Shown in pieces: positions 32,665 through 41,538 of a stretch of DNA of 42,061 bases (within the stretch, counting starts at the first letter, position 1; every line of letters starts with the position of its first letter). The notes beneath the pieces are model-generated. The model was not told where the DNA came from, did not search any database, and saw nothing but the letters and a program-made list of their open reading frames with translations. The DNA is from JAZNQN01 sp045656005 (lineage in GTDB: Bacteria > Bacillota > Clostridia > UMGS1883 > UMGS1540), in contig JAZOQG010000027.1 in NCBI GenBank assembly GCA_045656005.1, positions 1-42,061 on the forward strand, in the 5' to 3' direction. A program made the translations under genes and the position numbers.

Positions 32665-34615
32665 TTCCATCTTCCTTTTTTTCGGGATATTTTATCCTGC
32701 TGTGAAAGTATCCTTCAAACACTTTTAAAAATGCATCAGTTATTTTTTCGATTTCCGAAAAAGTGAGAGGGCATAATGAAAGCTGACCGTCTTCCATCTT
32801 GCCATTTATAATCTTTTTCACCATTTCTCTTATTGCTCCTTCGCTCTTATCGTCAAGCGAGCGAACAGCCGCCTCCACAGAGTCTGAAAGCATAACAACT
32901 GTGCTTTCCTTTGTTTTCGGAATAGGACCGGGGTAACGAAATTCTTTTTCTAAAACAGTATCATCTGAAAGCCGTGCCTTATAAAGAAAATATGCAACAG
33001 GTGTACTTCCGTGATGCGTTGCTTCTATTTCTCTTATGGCACTTGGCACTTTATATTCATGAAGAAGAGCCGCTCCGTCTTTTACATGAGAAATAATAAT
33101 TTTTGCACTTTCTCTTGGGGTAAGACTGTCATGCGGATTTGTTCCATACTGATTTTCGGTAAACATTTCTGCTCTTTTAAGTTTTCCAACATCGTGATAA
33201 TAAGCCCCGACTCTTGCAAGCAAACTGTTTCCACCAATAGCCTCACATGCCGCCTCTGCCAAATTTCCAACCATAAGACTGTGATGATATGTTCCCGGTG
33301 CCTCCTTCAAAAGCCTTGATAGGAGAGGATTGTCAGGGTTTGAAAGCTCCATCAGCCTAAATGGTGTTACAATGTCAAAAAATGTTTCAAGAAATGGGAG
33401 AAATCCCATAACTATTACTGATGAAAGTGCTCCGTTTATGGCACCGTATCCGCAAACTTTAAACGCAACCTTTGCCGCAACACCCTGCAAAAGCGAAACA
33501 GATAAAAAGGTTAATGCACAAAAGAGAGTACACCAGCAAGATGCCAAAACCAACTTGCTTCTCTGCGATATATTCGCAAAAAGGAAAATTGCGATATATC
33601 CGGAAAGAAGTACCGATGCAAAATAAAACGCATTTTGCCCCATAACTATTGATGATGCCACGCAAATTACCGTGTGCATAAAAATAGAAATTCTTGTGCT
33701 GATAAGTATTGAAATTAAAATTCCGCCTGCAATCACGGGGATTATATATGGATTTACAAATCCCACTCGGCTTAAATTTGTCATAACAAGGCTTATAGCG
33801 GCAATAACAGAGATTATAACAGCAAAATTCTTGGGAAGACTTTCCCTCTCTGCCACTGCTTTAAAATAAAGCATTATAATGCCGCAAACTGCGAGCATAA
33901 ATAAAATAATGCCAAGTAGCTGCAAAATTTTAACAGTTTCCTTTCCCTTTACAAGTCCAAGCTGAGATAAAACTGCAAACTGTGCCTCGTTTACTATGTC
34001 GCCTTTTCTTACGATTATCTGATTTTCTTTATATACAACATTTTGAACATCCGCTCTCGCTCTTTTTATCTCTTCCTGCGTTTTTTCAGGGCTTGCTTCC
34101 TTGTTTACCGCAATGGTTTCCGATAAAATGAGAGCGCCTGCACTTGCCGCCGCTTCGTTCTGCGTTTTTGCTCTTATGCTTTCCTTTGCGGCAGAAATTG
34201 CCTCATCTTTCATTTTAACGCCACGGTTCATAATCTCCTGCTGAATGTCCATAAGCATTTCGCGAAAACTTTTAAACTCTTCGCTTGTAAGGGCGAGACA
34301 GTAGTCGCTTTTGTAGGAAGAACTTTCCCCCTGCCTTGATTTTTCAATCTCTAAAAAGAGATTTGCCAAATCTCTGTCTGCACGAAGGGTTATGTCATTA
34401 TCAAGTATATATTGATTTTCAACTGCCTCCTGTGCCTTATCCCTTTGCTTTTCAGTTGTAACCTCATCTACAACTTCTCTTGTGGCATAAATGTCGAGGG
34501 GTGCCGCTTCCCCTGCCTCAATGTCATACTTCTGCGGAGTTATTCCCTCAAACATGGTAAGGGCTATAAGCAAAGCAGAAATTATAATTATCGGTAAACC
34601 TTTAGACTTTTTCAT
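32654..34615 (-). CDS. pgpH: PgpH-family c-di-AMP phosphodiesterase (7TM-HD)
   Basis: A 653-residue membrane protein. It has an N-terminal signal anchor, a large extracytoplasmic 7TMR-HD domain with a coiled-coil-like middle (about 40-240), seven transmembrane helices and a cytoplasmic HD domain. The HD motif appears as YYHDVGKL, with THHGSTPVAYF and KESTVVMLSDSVEAAVRS downstream. Characterised homologues (PgpH of Listeria) cleave c-di-AMP to pApA. The start is the ATG at 34615 (AGGCGG upstream); an upstream TTG/ATG extension is not supported by a ribosome binding site. It lies 13 bp after phoH and is coupled to ybeY. The c-di-AMP synthase gene lies 6 kb away. Confidence 0.94.
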   Translation of the reverse strand: MKKSKGLPIIIISALLIALTMFEGITPQKYDIEAGEAAPLDIYATREVVDEVTTEKQRDKAQEAVENQYILDNDITLRADRDLANLFLEIEKSRQGESSSYKSDYCLALTSEEFKSFREMLMDIQQEIMNRGVKMKDEAISAAKESIRAKTQNEAAASAGALILSETIAVNKEASPEKTQEEIKRARADVQNVVYKENQIIVRKGDIVNEAQFAVLSQLGLVKGKETVKILQLLGIILFMLAVCGIIMLYFKAVAERESLPKNFAVIISVIAAISLVMTNLSRVGFVNPYIIPVIAGGILISILISTRISIFMHTVICVASSIVMGQNAFYFASVLLSGYIAIFLFANISQRSKLVLASCWCTLFCALTFLSVSLLQGVAAKVAFKVCGYGAINGALSSVIVMGFLPFLETFFDIVTPFRLMELSNPDNPLLSRLLKEAPGTYHHSLMVGNLAEAACEAIGGNSLLARVGAYYHDVGKLKRAEMFTENQYGTNPHDSLTPRESAKIIISHVKDGAALLHEYKVPSAIREIEATHHGSTPVAYFLYKARLSDDTVLEKEFRYPGPIPKTKESTVVMLSDSVEAAVRSLDDKSEGAIREMVKKIINGKMEDGQLSLCPLTFSEIEKITDAFLKVFEGYFHSRIKYPEKKEDGNDN

Positions 34616-34628
34616 AAAAAGCCGCCTT

Positions 34629-35585
34629 TCAGTTTTTCTTTTGTAAGTTTTTTTCATAAGCATTTATGATTTTCTGCACTAAAGGATGTCTTACAACGTC
34701 CTTGTAAGTTAAGTGCATAAACTCTATTCCTTCAATATTTTTCAGTATTCTCATAGCATCACGAAGTCCGCTTCTCTTTCCGTCAGGCAAATCTATCTGC
34801 GTGATGTCGCCTGTTATAAGTGCTTTCGAGTTAAAGCCTATTCTTGTTAAAAACATTTTCATCTGTTCGGGAGTTGTGTTTTGTGCTTCGTCAAGAATAA
34901 TAAATGCATCATCAAGTGTTCTTCCCCTCATGTACGCAAGTGGCGCAATCTCGATTACTCCCTTTTCAAGATATTTCTGATAACCTTCTATCCCGAGCAT
35001 GTCACCAAGTGCGTCATAAAGAGGACGAAGATAAGGGTCAACCTTGTTTTGTAAATCACCCGGCAAAAATCCGAGCTTTTCGCCCGCTTCAACCGCAGGA
35101 CGTGTTAAAATAATTTTGCTTACCTGCTTCTTTCTGAACGCATCAACCGCCATTGCAACCGCAAGGTACGTTTTTCCCGTTCCCGCAGGTCCTATTCCGA
35201 ACACAACCGTGTTGTTTCTTATAAGCTCAATATATTTTTTCTGTCCTATTGTTTTGGCTTTTATGGGTTTCCCCGATGCAGTAATGCAAACATACCCGTC
35301 AGATAGCTCTGCGGCATTATAGGAAATGTTGTCCTGTGCCATACCGGTTGCATATCTTACATCCTGCTCCGTTACATCTCCCTTTTCCGCAACGGCATCG
35401 AGATTTGTAAATACCTCTGCCGCTTTCCTTGCATTTTCTTCATCACCTATTATTTTCAGAGTATTGTCCCTCGAAACAATAGTAACAGAAAGCTCCTCTT
35501 CAACAATTTTTAAATTTTTGTCAAACTCTCCGAAAATTTTCGGTGCGTTTCTGTCATGTGTTAATTTAAATACTATTTCGCTCAA
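34629..35585 (-). CDS. phoH: PhoH-family ATPase
   Basis: A 318-residue protein with a KH-like N-terminal part and a P-loop ATPase domain. The Walker A loop GPAGTGKT is at 132-139, and Walker B FIILDEAQNTTPEQMKMFLT follows. ALITGDITQIDLP is also characteristic. Homologues are linked to RNA metabolism and, through gene order, to ybeY and era; the precise role is not known. I place the start at a TTG at 35585, since GGGGG lies six bases upstream. The reading frame extends upstream into yqfD, but this portion is not PhoH-like. It follows yqfD by 13 bp in the same operon. Confidence 0.93.
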   Translation of the reverse strand: MSEIVFKLTHDRNAPKIFGEFDKNLKIVEEELSVTIVSRDNTLKIIGDEENARKAAEVFTNLDAVAEKGDVTEQDVRYATGMAQDNISYNAAELSDGYVCITASGKPIKAKTIGQKKYIELIRNNTVVFGIGPAGTGKTYLAVAMAVDAFRKKQVSKIILTRPAVEAGEKLGFLPGDLQNKVDPYLRPLYDALGDMLGIEGYQKYLEKGVIEIAPLAYMRGRTLDDAFIILDEAQNTTPEQMKMFLTRIGFNSKALITGDITQIDLPDGKRSGLRDAMRILKNIEGIEFMHLTYKDVVRHPLVQKIINAYEKNLQKKN

Positions 35586-35598
35586 AATTATCCCCCTA

Positions 35599-36777
35599 CT
35601 AAAGTGGTATTTTTTCTCCAATATCCTCACGGCATTTAAATGTTACCGATATTTTAAGCTTTTCTCCAATTCTTTCGTAAGTTGCCGTCTTTTCAAGAAT
35701 TTCAATATTTTCTCCAAGTTCCTTTGAAAGAGTATCATAAAGCATATCCCTGTAATAGGAAAAAGCCTCGCCCTCATTCATTTTTACGATTTCTTCCAAA
35801 GTCTCCGCAACTTCTATATTTTTAATTTCAAATGGAAAATAAACATCTCCAAGTATTTTTATTTTCCACCTTTTTTCGCTTTCTTCAAAGGTTTTAAATT
35901 TTATTTTTCCAAATGGATAAAGCTGAATGTCATGTCCTGCAACATTTATTATCACTTTGTTTTTTATTATTCCCGTTTTGTCAATAATCTTTCTTTCCAT
36001 GGGAAAAGTATCTTTTTTTGTGTGCCATGTAATTGCGGTAACCTCTCCCTCGGAATGAAGAAATCTTATTCCGCCATATTTTAAATCGTAAACCCCGCTT
36101 ACGAGTAAATCGCCTTTTTTAACTATGTCACCTACGCTTACAACCTGATTTCCGTTTGTAACTTTTGTGTTTTCTATAACTCCGTCACACTTTGCAACAA
36201 TGTTGTATGGGGTGTTTTCATCAAAAACTTTTGGGGCTGAAGTTCTTTCCTTTATTGAAACCTTTGCTTTAGTTCCCTTTATGTCAACCCAAAACCACGA
36301 AAGTGATGTGATTTTTTCCATCATAGTGTCCTGAATTTGGTGGATTTTGTGTCCAAACCTTAAAGCTCCCGGATAAATTCCGCACTCTTTAAGACTTTGC
36401 CTTATAATATCCTCGCTTATATTTTCGTTTCCTTCAATTTGGACCGTCCATATAAAAGAAGATAAAAAAGCAATAATCAGCAGGAAAACCAAAAAGCCTA
36501 TGTAAAAACCTTTGCGCTTTCTGTGCTTGTGTAAAAACATTGTGAAGCCGTACCGCTTTAAGATTTTTACTTTTACTCCCGTTTTTCTCGCTGCATCACG
36601 CAGTTTAAAAAACCCTTTTATACTTATTTTCATCTGAGCACAGTTTTTTGATTTTTTTGAAATTCCCCAAAGATATATGTTATTTTTTATTGCAAGATTT
36701 ATAAACCTTTCAATAAAAATTCCTCTTACCTCAATTAAAAGGTATCCTTTAAAAAAACTTACAAGAGAAAAAATCAT
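35599..36777 (-). CDS. yqfD: YqfD, sporulation membrane protein
   Basis: A 392-residue sporulation protein. It has a soluble N-terminal domain (about 1-95), one transmembrane helix (about 92-110, GFLVFLLIIAFLSSFIW) and a large extracytoplasmic domain with repeated beta-structure, as in the YqfD family (Pfam PF06898). Motifs such as VQIEGNENISEDIIRQSLKE (FtsQ/POTRA-like), VVSVGDIVKKGDLLVSG and GEVTAITWH are typical. In B. subtilis it is under sigma-E control and needed for efficient sporulation; the function is not known. The ATG overlaps the yqfC stop by 4 bp (ATGA), so the two are coupled. Confidence 0.92.
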   Translation of the reverse strand: MIFSLVSFFKGYLLIEVRGIFIERFINLAIKNNIYLWGISKKSKNCAQMKISIKGFFKLRDAARKTGVKVKILKRYGFTMFLHKHRKRKGFYIGFLVFLLIIAFLSSFIWTVQIEGNENISEDIIRQSLKECGIYPGALRFGHKIHQIQDTMMEKITSLSWFWVDIKGTKAKVSIKERTSAPKVFDENTPYNIVAKCDGVIENTKVTNGNQVVSVGDIVKKGDLLVSGVYDLKYGGIRFLHSEGEVTAITWHTKKDTFPMERKIIDKTGIIKNKVIINVAGHDIQLYPFGKIKFKTFEESEKRWKIKILGDVYFPFEIKNIEVAETLEEIVKMNEGEAFSYYRDMLYDTLSKELGENIEILEKTATYERIGEKLKISVTFKCREDIGEKIPL

Positions 36778-37040
36778 TTTACCCTGAGCCCCTCGATTTC
36801 TCCCGCCAGGGTAATGTCTTCATCAGTAATGCTTTTTATGGTAAAATCCTTACCGCTTATCTCAACTACTCCCCTTCCCGTTGAAAAGGAAATAAAATTG
36901 TCGTCATAATCTATTATACCGCCGTAATTTACAATGCTTACCTCACTTCCAAGCGAGATTGTTATTGTGGGAAGCGATAGCACCGCCTCCTTAGGAAAGC
37001 CTACTGCATCTATAATTTTTTCAGCTTTTTTCTTTTTCAA
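36774..37040 (-). CDS. yqfC: YqfC, sporulation protein (YabP family)
   Basis: An 88-residue protein of the YabP/YqfC family, which forms part of the mother-cell sporulation programme. It reads GFPKEAVLSLPTITISLGSEVSIVNYGGIIDYDD and ends with a beta-strand-rich region typical of the family; the exact role is unknown. It starts with TTG at 37040, supported by AAGGAG nine bases upstream, where an ATG would otherwise be expected. It is the first gene of the yqfC-yqfD-phoH-pgpH-ybeY-era-recO run. I could not identify a convincing sigma-E promoter: CATATAAT lies about 35 bp upstream but lacks a good -35. Confidence 0.88.
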   Translation of the reverse strand: MKKKKAEKIIDAVGFPKEAVLSLPTITISLGSEVSIVNYGGIIDYDDNFISFSTGRGVVEISGKDFTIKSITDEDITLAGEIEGLRVK

Positions 37041-37131
37041 TTTACAAAACTCCTTTTAAAGCATTTTGTAAATTATATGATATAAGCATTTTTTTTAAAA
37101 CAAAAAATATACTTTTAAAAGGAGGAGTATC

Positions 37132-38238
37132 ATGAAAAAACTGTTTCTTTTTGCCGTAGTGTTAATTACAATATCTGTTACCATCTTTCCTTCCGATGTG
37201 ATGGACAGTGCCAAAAATGCTTTATTGCTTCTTGGCGAAACTGTAATTCCGTCACTTTTCCCGTTTATGGTCTGTTCAAATCTTTTAGTATCTTTAGGCG
37301 GCGGAGAAATCCTCGGGAAACTTTTCAAAAATATTATGATGCCTCTTTTTAAAATAAACGGAGCAGGCTCTATTTCCCTTATAATGGGGATTTTAAGCGG
37401 ATACCCATGCGGAGGAGCAGTAACCTGCAACCTCTATCAAAGCGGAGTAATATCAAAAAATGATGCGCACCGCCTTTTGTCATTTGCAAATAACAGCGGA
37501 CCTCTTTTTATTATAGGTGCCGTCGGCATCGGCATTTATCAGAATATGAAAATCGGTGTTCTTTTATATATTTCCCATGTTCTTTCTGCACTTATGGTAG
37601 GTTTTCTCGGAAGATTTTTCGCTTCCTCAAAATCAAATTCTTCACTCACCATATCAAGTGGCAAAAAAAGCGTATCCTCTGCCATACCCGAAAGCGTAAA
37701 AAGTATTATGAATTTAAGCGGTTATATTGTTTTTTTCGCGGTAGTTTACAGACTTTCTGAAAAGTGCGGAATAACTTTGTTTTTCGAAAAAGCTCTGTGC
37801 ACTTTAAAAATGCCATCAGACATTGCAAAGCTATTGCCAAGGGGACTTATCGAAATGACAACGGCTCTAAAAAACACAAGAGCCACTAACCTTTGCGCCG
37901 TGTCGGCCGTTATAGCACTCGGGGGTGTAAGTATTCTTTTTCAGACCATGTCCCTTACAAAAAGTGCCTCACTTTCCATAAAACCATACATCATCGGCAA
38001 AATATTTCAAGGCGGATTTTCCGCTTCCATTATGTCTCTTCTCCTTCGCATTTCTCCCGTAGAAGTATCGGTAGTTTCAGCTCTTACAAAAGAAAAGCTT
38101 TTAGCATATCCCCCATACTTTGTAGCATTTTCAACGTCTGTTTTCTGCTTTATTTATTTTTTCACACTTTTATCTTCGCCTCAAGACGGCAAATCGGCTT
38201 GCCCTGAGACACAAAGTTTTGCTCATACTCGGTCATAA
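37132..38238 (+). CDS. ylbJ: YlbJ-type sporulation integral membrane protein
   Basis: A 368-residue polytopic membrane protein with about nine helices. It begins MKKLFLFAVVLITISVTIFPS and includes GETVIPSLFPFMVCSNLLVSLGG, LSGYPCGGAVTCNLY and FANNSGPLFIIGAVG, all resembling the nucleoside-recognition/gate-type YlbJ family. In B. subtilis YlbJ is needed for sporulation; its cargo is unknown. It is divergent from yqfC, with AAAGGAGG before the ATG. The last 77 bp run antisense over the 3' end of trmB. The polar tail after the last helix is encoded in that overlap. Confidence 0.82.
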   Translation: MKKLFLFAVVLITISVTIFPSDVMDSAKNALLLLGETVIPSLFPFMVCSNLLVSLGGGEILGKLFKNIMMPLFKINGAGSISLIMGILSGYPCGGAVTCNLYQSGVISKNDAHRLLSFANNSGPLFIIGAVGIGIYQNMKIGVLLYISHVLSALMVGFLGRFFASSKSNSSLTISSGKKSVSSAIPESVKSIMNLSGYIVFFAVVYRLSEKCGITLFFEKALCTLKMPSDIAKLLPRGLIEMTTALKNTRATNLCAVSAVIALGGVSILFQTMSLTKSASLSIKPYIIGKIFQGGFSASIMSLLLRISPVEVSVVSALTKEKLLAYPPYFVAFSTSVFCFIYFFTLLSSPQDGKSACPETQSFAHTRS

Positions 38239-38779
38239 TATTGTCGAGGGGGGGATTTTGATGTAAATCCCTTGTCACATTGCAAAGCTCGAATCCGTTT
38301 TGCGGAAATGTTTCAAGCGAAAAATCAAAAAGCTCTGTGTTGTCAGTTTTCATGTGAATGTCGCCGTCTTCACTTAAGAGCTTTTTATAAAGCGAGAGAA
38401 AGCTATCGGCAGTAAGGCGTCGCTTTGCGTGCCTTCCTCGTGGCCATGGGTCGCTGAAATTTAAAAATATTCTGTCGCAAAAATGCTCTCTTTCCAACTC
38501 TGAAAGCTCCATCACATCGCCTTTGAAAAACCTTAAGTTTGTTATCTCCTGTGCCTTTGCTTTTTCCATTGCAAGCAAGATAACACTTTCAACCTTTTCA
38601 ACTGCAACAAACTGCCTTTCGGGATGTCTTTTTGCCATGGTGCATATAAAAGTTCCCTTTCCGCAGCCTACCTCAAGATAAATATTTTCATTAAGCGGAA
38701 TGTCTCGGGCATTTTCCAGAAGGTAGCTTTTCACCGCTTCCATTCTCGGTACTATATTTTTCTTTTTTCTCATTCTCAT
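38162..38779 (-). CDS. trmB: TrmB, tRNA (guanine46-N7)-methyltransferase
   Basis: A 205-residue SAM-dependent enzyme that makes 7-methylguanosine at tRNA position 46. The SAM loop LEVGCGKGTFI is followed by FVAVEKVESVI, NFSDPWPRGRHAKRRLTADSF (DPWP is diagnostic for TrmB) and HMKTDNTELFDF. Length is normal. The ATG at 38779 overlaps the ogg stop codon by four bases (ATGA). It lies downstream of cdaA-cdaR-ogg. Its 3' end overlaps ylbJ by 77 bp on the opposite strand. Confidence 0.95.
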   Translation of the reverse strand: MRMRKKKNIVPRMEAVKSYLLENARDIPLNENIYLEVGCGKGTFICTMAKRHPERQFVAVEKVESVILLAMEKAKAQEITNLRFFKGDVMELSELEREHFCDRIFLNFSDPWPRGRHAKRRLTADSFLSLYKKLLSEDGDIHMKTDNTELFDFSLETFPQNGFELCNVTRDLHQNPPLDNIMTEYEQNFVSQGKPICRLEAKIKV

Positions 38780-39615
38780 TTGTCTGTCCTCATTTCACGT
38801 CTTTTGTAGAAAAGATACTGCTGGGCAATGCCTGCATATTCTCCGAAAAGCTCCATGCCTTTTTTAGTTGCATTTTTTTCGTCGCAATCAAATAGCTCGC
38901 CCATAACTCTCTTAACCCAAACATCAGTCGGGAAAACTTCAAATCTGCCAAAGGAAAAAAGCAAAATGCAGTCGGCAACTTTCGGTCCCACTCCGCTTAT
39001 TTTCATAAGCTCTGTCCTTGCCTCTTTCCACGGAAGTGCCATGATTTTTTCTTCGCTTACTTCTCCTTTTAAATACTGCCTTACGGCTTTTACAATATAT
39101 TTTGTTCTGTAACCTGCATGTAAGTCTTTAAGGCTTTCTTCGTCAATGTTTGCGAGTGCTTCGGGTTTTGGAAAAGCGAAGTATTCTCTTCCATCATACA
39201 AAATCTTTTCGCCAAAAAGCATAGATAACTTGTTTATAATCTTTTGAATTCTGGGAATATTGTTGTTTGCCGAAATTATGAAAGATAACATGCATTCAAA
39301 AAACGGCTGACGAAGTATTCTTATTCCCCTTCCAAACTCAACGCTTTCCTTTAAAACGGGATTTTGTGAAAGTTTCTCAGCAATAACGTCGTAGTCACGT
39401 TCTATGTCAAAATAGTTTTTCCATATACTTTCAAATTCTTCTTTGGAAACATTCAAAAATGTTATCTTATCTCCGTCTTTTGAAAGGTTTATAACCTTGC
39501 CGTTTGCAATCGCAGTAAAACTTCCGTCATCCTCTTTTTCAAAGCGAAAACATTGACCGCATGTAAAAATTGCCTCAACATCAAAATTTTTTATATCTAA
39601 AGTCAGTTTATTCAT
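38776..39615 (-). CDS. ogg: OGG1-type 8-oxoguanine DNA glycosylase
   Basis: A bifunctional base-excision repair enzyme that removes 8-oxoguanine and nicks the backbone. The 279-residue product has the N-terminal OGG domain (FDVEAIFTCGQCFRF) and a helix-hairpin-helix domain KISGVGPKVADCILLFSFGRFEVFPTDVWV. The catalytic lysine is Lys212 in VGPKVADC, with Asp231 in TDVW 19 residues later, as in OGG1. SANNNIPRI is also typical. I start at the ATG at 39615, which overlaps the cdaR stop; an upstream in-frame extension lies in cdaR sequence. It seems an unusual fit for a c-di-AMP operon. Confidence 0.93.
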   Translation of the reverse strand: MNKLTLDIKNFDVEAIFTCGQCFRFEKEDDGSFTAIANGKVINLSKDGDKITFLNVSKEEFESIWKNYFDIERDYDVIAEKLSQNPVLKESVEFGRGIRILRQPFFECMLSFIISANNNIPRIQKIINKLSMLFGEKILYDGREYFAFPKPEALANIDEESLKDLHAGYRTKYIVKAVRQYLKGEVSEEKIMALPWKEARTELMKISGVGPKVADCILLFSFGRFEVFPTDVWVKRVMGELFDCDEKNATKKGMELFGEYAGIAQQYLFYKRREMRTDK

Positions 39616-40555
39616 TTTCAACGCTGTCCTTTGAAATCGTAACATCCACTATTACAGAATTTATGTTGTCAACATTTTGCACCTTTTCGGGAATTTCAAG
39701 ATATGTTGTTATTTTCTCTGTTTCATATTTTCTTGAAACAGATATCTGCTTTGTATTAATAGCTGAAATATCCTTCAAATCCTCATATTTTCCATAAAGG
39801 CGAACGGTTTCAGGAGATACTTTTGCACTCTTTATAATGTCCTTGCAGTCATCTCCGAAAACAACATTTACAGAAATATCTTTTGTTATATTTACGAGCA
39901 CATCCATTTCCGCATAAGTGTTCGAAAGCTTTACATCTGCATTCGTCTCGCCATTTTTAAGAGTAACTCTTATAGGCGCCTGAACCTTTTTGTCAGCAGA
40001 AATATCGCTTACATCAAGAACCGCGCTAATGCTTTCAATATTTTCTATAACACCTGCACCGCCGCTTACCGAAACTCTTCCGAGAAGTGGTGTGATTTTT
40101 GCAATTTCAATGTTTTCAGCCGTTTCTCCTTCTCTTATAACCTCGACCGGGAAATCCTTTGTTATAATATTTTCAGCCGTAACAACAACACTGTAAGGCT
40201 TTTTGTCGGATACCACAAGCCCGTCGACAGGGAATTTTACAGATATCGGAAGTGTGTAACTTTTTGCAGATTTTACTGCGCTCAAATCAACAGTTGCAAC
40301 AATATCGGAAGATGAAAGTGCAACTATCGCCCTTCTGTTTCCGCTGACTTTAAGAGATACTAAAGGCTCCTCACCCTTTACTCTCACAAGTCCTCTTTCT
40401 GTAAGCACCGTTTCGTTTAAAAACGTTATTGGAATATCCTTAAACCAAAGCTCCATTTCAGGGTTTTCCGCATAGGCAACAAAAAACCAAAGCGCAATGG
40501 CAATAAGAAGCGACACTGCTTTATATAAAAAATCAGGTTTTATTTTTTTCGCCAT
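39608..40555 (-). CDS. cdaR: CdaR (YbbR domain), regulator of the c-di-AMP synthase
   Basis: A 315-residue membrane-anchored extracytoplasmic protein. It has one N-terminal helix (FLYKAVSLLIAIALWFFVAY) followed by about three YbbR repeats, each with a short core such as VSGNRRAIVAL, VSGGAGVIENI or LYGKYEDL. YbbR repeats in CdaR are known to interact with and modulate CdaA. It overlaps cdaA by 16 bp, with AGGGGATG as the ribosome binding site for the ATG at 40555. The last codons overlap ogg. Confidence 0.93.
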   Translation of the reverse strand: MAKKIKPDFLYKAVSLLIAIALWFFVAYAENPEMELWFKDIPITFLNETVLTERGLVRVKGEEPLVSLKVSGNRRAIVALSSSDIVATVDLSAVKSAKSYTLPISVKFPVDGLVVSDKKPYSVVVTAENIITKDFPVEVIREGETAENIEIAKITPLLGRVSVSGGAGVIENIESISAVLDVSDISADKKVQAPIRVTLKNGETNADVKLSNTYAEMDVLVNITKDISVNVVFGDDCKDIIKSAKVSPETVRLYGKYEDLKDISAINTKQISVSRKYETEKITTYLEIPEKVQNVDNINSVIVDVTISKDSVENE

Positions 40556-41388
40556 TTTAACATCCCCTTTATATTTTTAATCTCTTCCTTGTGCAGGGAG
40601 TCTGGCGTAAGCGCTGCGGTGAGCATCGTTTTAAGAGCCTCAATTGAGAGATTTCTTGTCATATCCCCATTTTCCGCAAAGGAAATTTTTCCGGTTTCTT
40701 CACTTACAACCACAACTATGCAGTCACTGTTTTCAGTAACACCAAGCGCTGCACGGTGACGTGTACCAAGCTCGCGGCTTAAAGAATCATTATGTGTCAA
40801 AGGTAAAATGCATGCCGCCGCCTGAATTTTCCCTTCTCTGATTACTACCGCACCATCATGAAGCGGTGTGTTTGGTATGAAAATATTAATAAGCAAAGGA
40901 GCTGAAACTTTTGCAGAAATTTCTGTGCCTGAATTTAAAATATCTCCAAGCCTTGTTTCTCTTTCAATAACCATAAGAGCACCAATTTTTTCATCCGACA
41001 TAAAAGATGCCGCCTCTGAAATTTCTGAAACAAGCTCATCAATATCGTCATTTGAAGAATTAAAAATGTTACTTATGTTGCTTCTTCCCATTTTTTCAAG
41101 GGCACGGCGAAGCCCAGGCTGAAAAACAACCAAAACCGCAACAACACCAACCTGCATGGTGTTACGAAGTATGTAATTTATCGTGTTAAAACGAAGCCAC
41201 TGACTTAAAAGCAAAATCACAACAAGCACCAAAAGTCCCTTTACAAGCTGTTGTGCTCTCGTTTCTTTAACAAGCTTTATTGCCTTATATGCAATGAATG
41301 CTACAATTAAAATATCAATAAGGTCACTTAATCTGAAAAGAACAAAAAACTTCCTTATTGCCTCCAGAGAAACATTTAAAAATTCCAC
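40540..41388 (-). CDS. cdaA: CdaA, diadenylate cyclase
   Basis: Makes c-di-AMP from two ATP. The 282-residue protein has three N-terminal transmembrane helices (about 20-90) and a DisA_N-type cyclase domain. Both catalytic motifs are intact: DGA at 178-180 (PLHDGAVVI) and RHR at 210-212 (GTRHRAALG). It starts with GTG at 41388 and has AGGAGG six bases upstream. The upstream 148 bp holds only a weak promoter candidate (TTACAA and TAAAAT, 17 bp apart). It is followed by cdaR, the classical CdaA partner; glmM, often third in such operons, is replaced by ogg. Confidence 0.96.
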   Translation of the reverse strand: MEFLNVSLEAIRKFFVLFRLSDLIDILIVAFIAYKAIKLVKETRAQQLVKGLLVLVVILLLSQWLRFNTINYILRNTMQVGVVAVLVVFQPGLRRALEKMGRSNISNIFNSSNDDIDELVSEISEAASFMSDEKIGALMVIERETRLGDILNSGTEISAKVSAPLLINIFIPNTPLHDGAVVIREGKIQAAACILPLTHNDSLSRELGTRHRAALGVTENSDCIVVVVSEETGKISFAENGDMTRNLSIEALKTMLTAALTPDSLHKEEIKNIKGMLKWRKK

Positions 41389-41505
41389 GGTGAGCCTCCT
41401 TTTGTATTTTTTAATATACTTATAGTTTATTTTATCACAAATAAAAGATAATTGTAAGGGGTTTCCTAAAAAAAATTATTAAATTCTTATTACAGACAAA
41501 ATAAA

Positions 41506-41538
41506 AACCACAGGACGAGCACACATCGTCCTGTGGTT
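41506..41538 (-). terminator. Intrinsic terminator after mgtC
   Basis: A 13-bp perfect stem, AACCACAGGACGA with TCGTCCTGTGGTT, a 7-base loop, then TTTTATTTT on the minus strand. The mgtC stop codon (41539-41537) overlaps the outer end of the stem. Confidence 0.88.

Noticed and set aside
37041..37131. CATATAAT as a sigma-E -10 element for yqfC
   Set aside because: No matching -35 at 13-15 bp upstream; the region is so AT-rich that the match is not informative.
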